NCBI GenBank assembly: GCA_023954475.1
Contig: JAMLHW010000001.1
Coordinates: 310,001 to 374,000, forward strand
Direction: 5' to 3'
Source of the DNA: Anaerolineae bacterium
GTDB taxonomy: Bacteria; Chloroflexota; Anaerolineae; Promineifilales; Promineifilaceae
Length of the DNA: 64,000 nt
Shown one piece after another: positions 61,901 to 64,000 of the stretch (the first letter of the stretch is position 1; every line of letters begins with the position of its first letter). The notes under the pieces are model-generated. The model was given only the letters and a program-made list of their open reading frames with translations. It was not told the DNA's origin and did not search any database. A program made the translations under genes and the position numbers.

Positions 61901-63373
61901 TTATTGTGTTTCGGCCGAATCATCGTCCTGATCGGCAGTTTTGTGAGATTCGGCCGAATCAGTCAATGCAATTTTAGCCGGGTCAATTGTACCAACACCG
62001 AGCGGGTTCCATTTCTGCGCTAACTCACCGCTTCGCAGACGATGTTCTGCGCCACCCCGCGCACGCGTCTCATCAAACCCTTCCGGCGCGATAAACATCT
62101 GTTGTCCTTCCAGCAAGCGCAACACACCGGCCTGACCCGGCTCCGGACGCCGTTCGATCTGAGCATCTTGAGCGTCGATCTCGTGTGGATCGTAGTCCAG
62201 CGGTTCCTGGTAAGTCGTGATAAACCCTTCAAAGTTGCGCAGCACCGTTTTACCCGGCGCCTGTGATAGCACATAGTTGGGCTGCACGGGAATCTTGCCG
62301 CCGCCGCCCGGTGCATCGACGACGTAGGTCGGCACGGCGTAGCCGGACGTGTGGCCGCGCAATCCTTCAATGATTTCAATGCCCCTTGACACCGTCGTGC
62401 GCATGTGGCCGGAACCTTCCACCAGGTCACATTGGTAGAGATAGTAGGGACGCACACGAATTTTGACGAGTTCGTGGACGAGTTTGCGCTGGATGTGAAC
62501 CGAATCATTGACCCCGGCCAGTAGCACGCTTTGGTTGCCCAGCGGCACACCGGCACGTGAAAGACGTGCGGTAGCTGCGGCTAACTCCGGCGTGATTTCC
62601 TTGGGATGGTTGACGTGTATGTTGATCCACAACGGGTGGTATTTCTCAACCGTGGCGCAAAATTCTTCGGTGACGCGCATAGGCAGGAAAACAGGGACAC
62701 GTGAGCCGATGCGCACGATTTCGATGTGCGGAATGGCGTGCAGGCGTTCCAGAATCATCTCGAAGATTTTGGGAGACAACACCATCGGGTCGCCGCCGGA
62801 AAGCAGGACATCGCGTACCTGTGGCGTTTTTTCCAGATAGTCAATCTGCGCCTCAAACTCGGCGCGGCTGAATGTCTGTGTCGGATCGCCGACGATGCGG
62901 CTGCGTGTGCAGTAACGGCAATAGCTGGCACATTGCGTGGTGACGAGCATGAGTACGCGGTCCGGGTAGCGATGAACGAGGCCGGGTACGGGTGAATGTT
63001 TGTCTTCGGCGAGTGAATCTTCCATCATTGACTGGAACGGCACCATTTCGGCCGAAGTCGGGATCACTTGCTTGCGTACGGGACAGGTTGGGTCGTTGGG
63101 ATCGATCAGGCTGGCAAAGTAAGGTGTGATGTCGACGCGAAACAATCCACTGGCGCTCAGTGCCGTACGCTCAGAGTCGGTCAGGTTGATCACTTTGCCC
63201 AATTCATCAACGCTATTGAGACGATTCGCCATTTGCCAACGCCAATCCATCCATACCTCATCCGGCACTTCACTCCAGTATGGCGCGCGCGTGTAGACAC
63301 GGTCAGTCAACGGTTGATCCGGATCGCGGGGCGGGCGATATGGCTTGGCAGGTTGGTATTTGGCAGAATTCAT
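61901..63373 (-). CDS. kamA: KamA-family lysine 2,3-aminomutase (radical SAM)
   Basis: The 490-residue protein contains the radical SAM motif C-ASY-C-RY-C (near residues 146-153) preceded by VLMLVTTQ, the KamA motifs LSGGDPM and QSVLLAGVND, and PLP-binding Lys context VVDAPGGGGKIPV. Asp residues that hold the lysine side group in the Clostridium enzyme appear in YQCDLVEGSGHMRT and VVDAPGG. It interconverts L-lysine and beta-lysine using SAM, PLP and a 4Fe-4S cluster; beta-lysine can serve as an osmolyte precursor. The partner acetyltransferase AblB is not seen. A C-terminal acidic tail of about 60 residues is extra. ATG 63373 has GGAG upstream. Confidence 0.9.
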   Translation of the reverse strand: MNSAKYQPAKPYRPPRDPDQPLTDRVYTRAPYWSEVPDEVWMDWRWQMANRLNSVDELGKVINLTDSERTALSASGLFRVDITPYFASLIDPNDPTCPVRKQVIPTSAEMVPFQSMMEDSLAEDKHSPVPGLVHRYPDRVLMLVTTQCASYCRYCTRSRIVGDPTQTFSRAEFEAQIDYLEKTPQVRDVLLSGGDPMVLSPKIFEMILERLHAIPHIEIVRIGSRVPVFLPMRVTEEFCATVEKYHPLWINIHVNHPKEITPELAAATARLSRAGVPLGNQSVLLAGVNDSVHIQRKLVHELVKIRVRPYYLYQCDLVEGSGHMRTTVSRGIEIIEGLRGHTSGYAVPTYVVDAPGGGGKIPVQPNYVLSQAPGKTVLRNFEGFITTYQEPLDYDPHEIDAQDAQIERRPEPGQAGVLRLLEGQQMFIAPEGFDETRARGGAEHRLRSGELAQKWNPLGVGTIDPAKIALTDSAESHKTADQDDDSAETQ

Positions 63374-63640
63374 GGCAGTGTGCTCCAGAAGTGAATAAGG
63401 ATGAAGGCTGAAGGTGGAAAATCTTAAGTGATCAATCCATGTGACAACAGTGTGATGTGTCCTGAACAATTATCAATCTAGTGGCGTTCATCCAGTGTGA
63501 TGTGTGGCCGAATTGTACGCAGGATTGTGGCTTTGAGCAATGATGCACACGCCTGTCTCACCACCGGCACAGGAGCGAAACGCTGTGCGCAAATTGCTTT
63601 TACTGCTACTATCCTGCAACCCAAAGACGCGCGAGGAGTT
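63374..63640. promoter_or_regulatory. Divergent intergenic region before the last gene
   Basis: This 267-bp gap separates kamA and the rightward DUF2785-like gene. It contains GATGAAGGCTGAA (63400-63412), a 13-mer also present twice near 12173-12199. No promoter boxes are clear; GAGGAG (63632-63637) is the ribosome site of the right-hand gene. Confidence 0.4.
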
Positions 63641-64000
63641 ATGCTCACGGAACACGAATTGAAACAACGTCTACAACCGGTCGCCGAAAATGATTACACC
63701 ATTGCCGACAACGAGACGGCATTTGCGCTGGCGCTGGATATGATGCCCCATGTCGGTTCGGCCGATGCGGAATTGCGCGACGAGTTGATCTACGTGACGC
63801 TGGCGTGGTGGCTGGAACGGGGCGTCCTCACCGACGCGCAACAGCGTGAGCTGCTGACCATCTTGCGCGACGATGCCCACTTGTTTTACCGTTTGGGAGA
63901 ACAAGAAACCGATACCGTTTTAACGCGCTCGTTCTCGGTGCTGCTCATTGCCGGATTGATATACCGGCAACGCCACGCACCGTACTTGACTACAAACACA
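63641..64000 (+). CDS. DUF2785-like protein, 5' part only
   Basis: An open frame of 120 codons runs from ATG 63641, three bases after GAGGAG, to the window edge. It begins MLTEHELKQRLQPVAEND and is helical, with LRDELIYVTLAWWLERGVLTDAQQRELLTIL and TDTVLTRSFSVLLIAGLIYRQR. This pattern resembles DUF2785 proteins, alpha-helical proteins of unknown function often found in Bacillus and other Gram-positives. The 3' part is outside the window. Confidence 0.72.
   Translation, partial: MLTEHELKQRLQPVAENDYTIADNETAFALALDMMPHVGSADAELRDELIYVTLAWWLERGVLTDAQQRELLTILRDDAHLFYRLGEQETDTVLTRSFSVLLIAGLIYRQRHAPYLTTNT

Overview
The window looks like a chromosomal segment of an uncultured or poorly described member of the phylum Chloroflexota (Anaerolineae/Caldilineae-like). 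GC is moderate, by eye in the mid-fifties percent. The taxonomic hints are a Sec/lipoprotein clade II nitrous oxide reductase cluster, several GT-C membrane glycosyltransferases with extracytoplasmic beta-sandwich tails, Thr-Pro-rich linkers on exported proteins, a DUF3048 lipoprotein, a choice-of-anchor-B protein and a menaquinone pathway. This is inferred from gene content only; no rRNA or tRNA gene was seen. The most striking property at window scale is a dispersed palindrome, TCGGCCGA, usually extended to TTCGGCCGAA. I counted about 113 copies by eye, against an expected one to two. They lie in all reading frames and between genes, like a HIP1 element of cyanobacteria but with a different sequence.

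Layout. 1-580 (leftward): a VapBC/Phd-type toxin-antitoxin pair with a near-consensus promoter and a repeated operator; the toxin runs off the window. 643-1815: a methyltransferase and a Tag-like DNA glycosylase. 1851-7060 (leftward): a complete phosphate uptake operon pstS-pstC-pstA-pstB2-pstB1-phoU behind a four-repeat Pho box; the two PstB ATPases carry complementary defects. 7296-9510: an atypical phosphotransferase and two small membrane proteins. 9584-14660 (leftward): two large GT-C membrane proteins. 14846-18358: a 1170-residue exported repeat protein. 18562-22102: cdaA-cdaR (c-di-AMP synthesis) and der. 22312-23526: DUF3048 lipoprotein. 23822-27803: a FadR-like regulator, an alkyl-DHAP-synthase-like flavoprotein and GlpD. 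27746-30972 (leftward): a glycosidase-like lipoprotein and a YifB/ComM ATPase. 31089-40411: a Crp/Fnr regulator, a perfect Fnr-type operator, then nosZ-nosB-like-nosD-nosF-nosY-nosL-cytochrome c-DUF1858-NnrS-like, i.e. N2O respiration and its copper-site maturation. 40458-46463: Fic protein, a third GT-C protein, a small SWIM protein preceded by an attenuator-like leader, a GNAT-like protein and an aldo-keto reductase. 46870-50555: a heterodimeric ABC exporter. 50639-53097 (leftward): menF-menE. 53375-60211: a three-gene overlapping operon encoding an EAD1-like/FGE-like protein, a SIR2-like protein and a membrane-anchored STAND NTPase with 21 WD40 blades, which reads as an NTP-dependent conflict (antiphage or suicide) system. 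60309-63373 (leftward): an NDT-like protein, a surface CBM-like protein and a KamA radical-SAM aminomutase. 63641-end: start of a DUF2785-like gene.

The best candidates for new biology are: the EAD1-FGE / SIR2 / nSTAND-WD40 operon; the pst system whose two ATPases appear built to form one dead and one live ATP site; the genome-wide palindrome; and several regulatory sites that can be read directly (Pho box, Fnr-type site at -41.5 of nosZ, vapBC and fic operators, an attenuator before the SWIM gene). All functional calls are from reading sequence; no database search was run.
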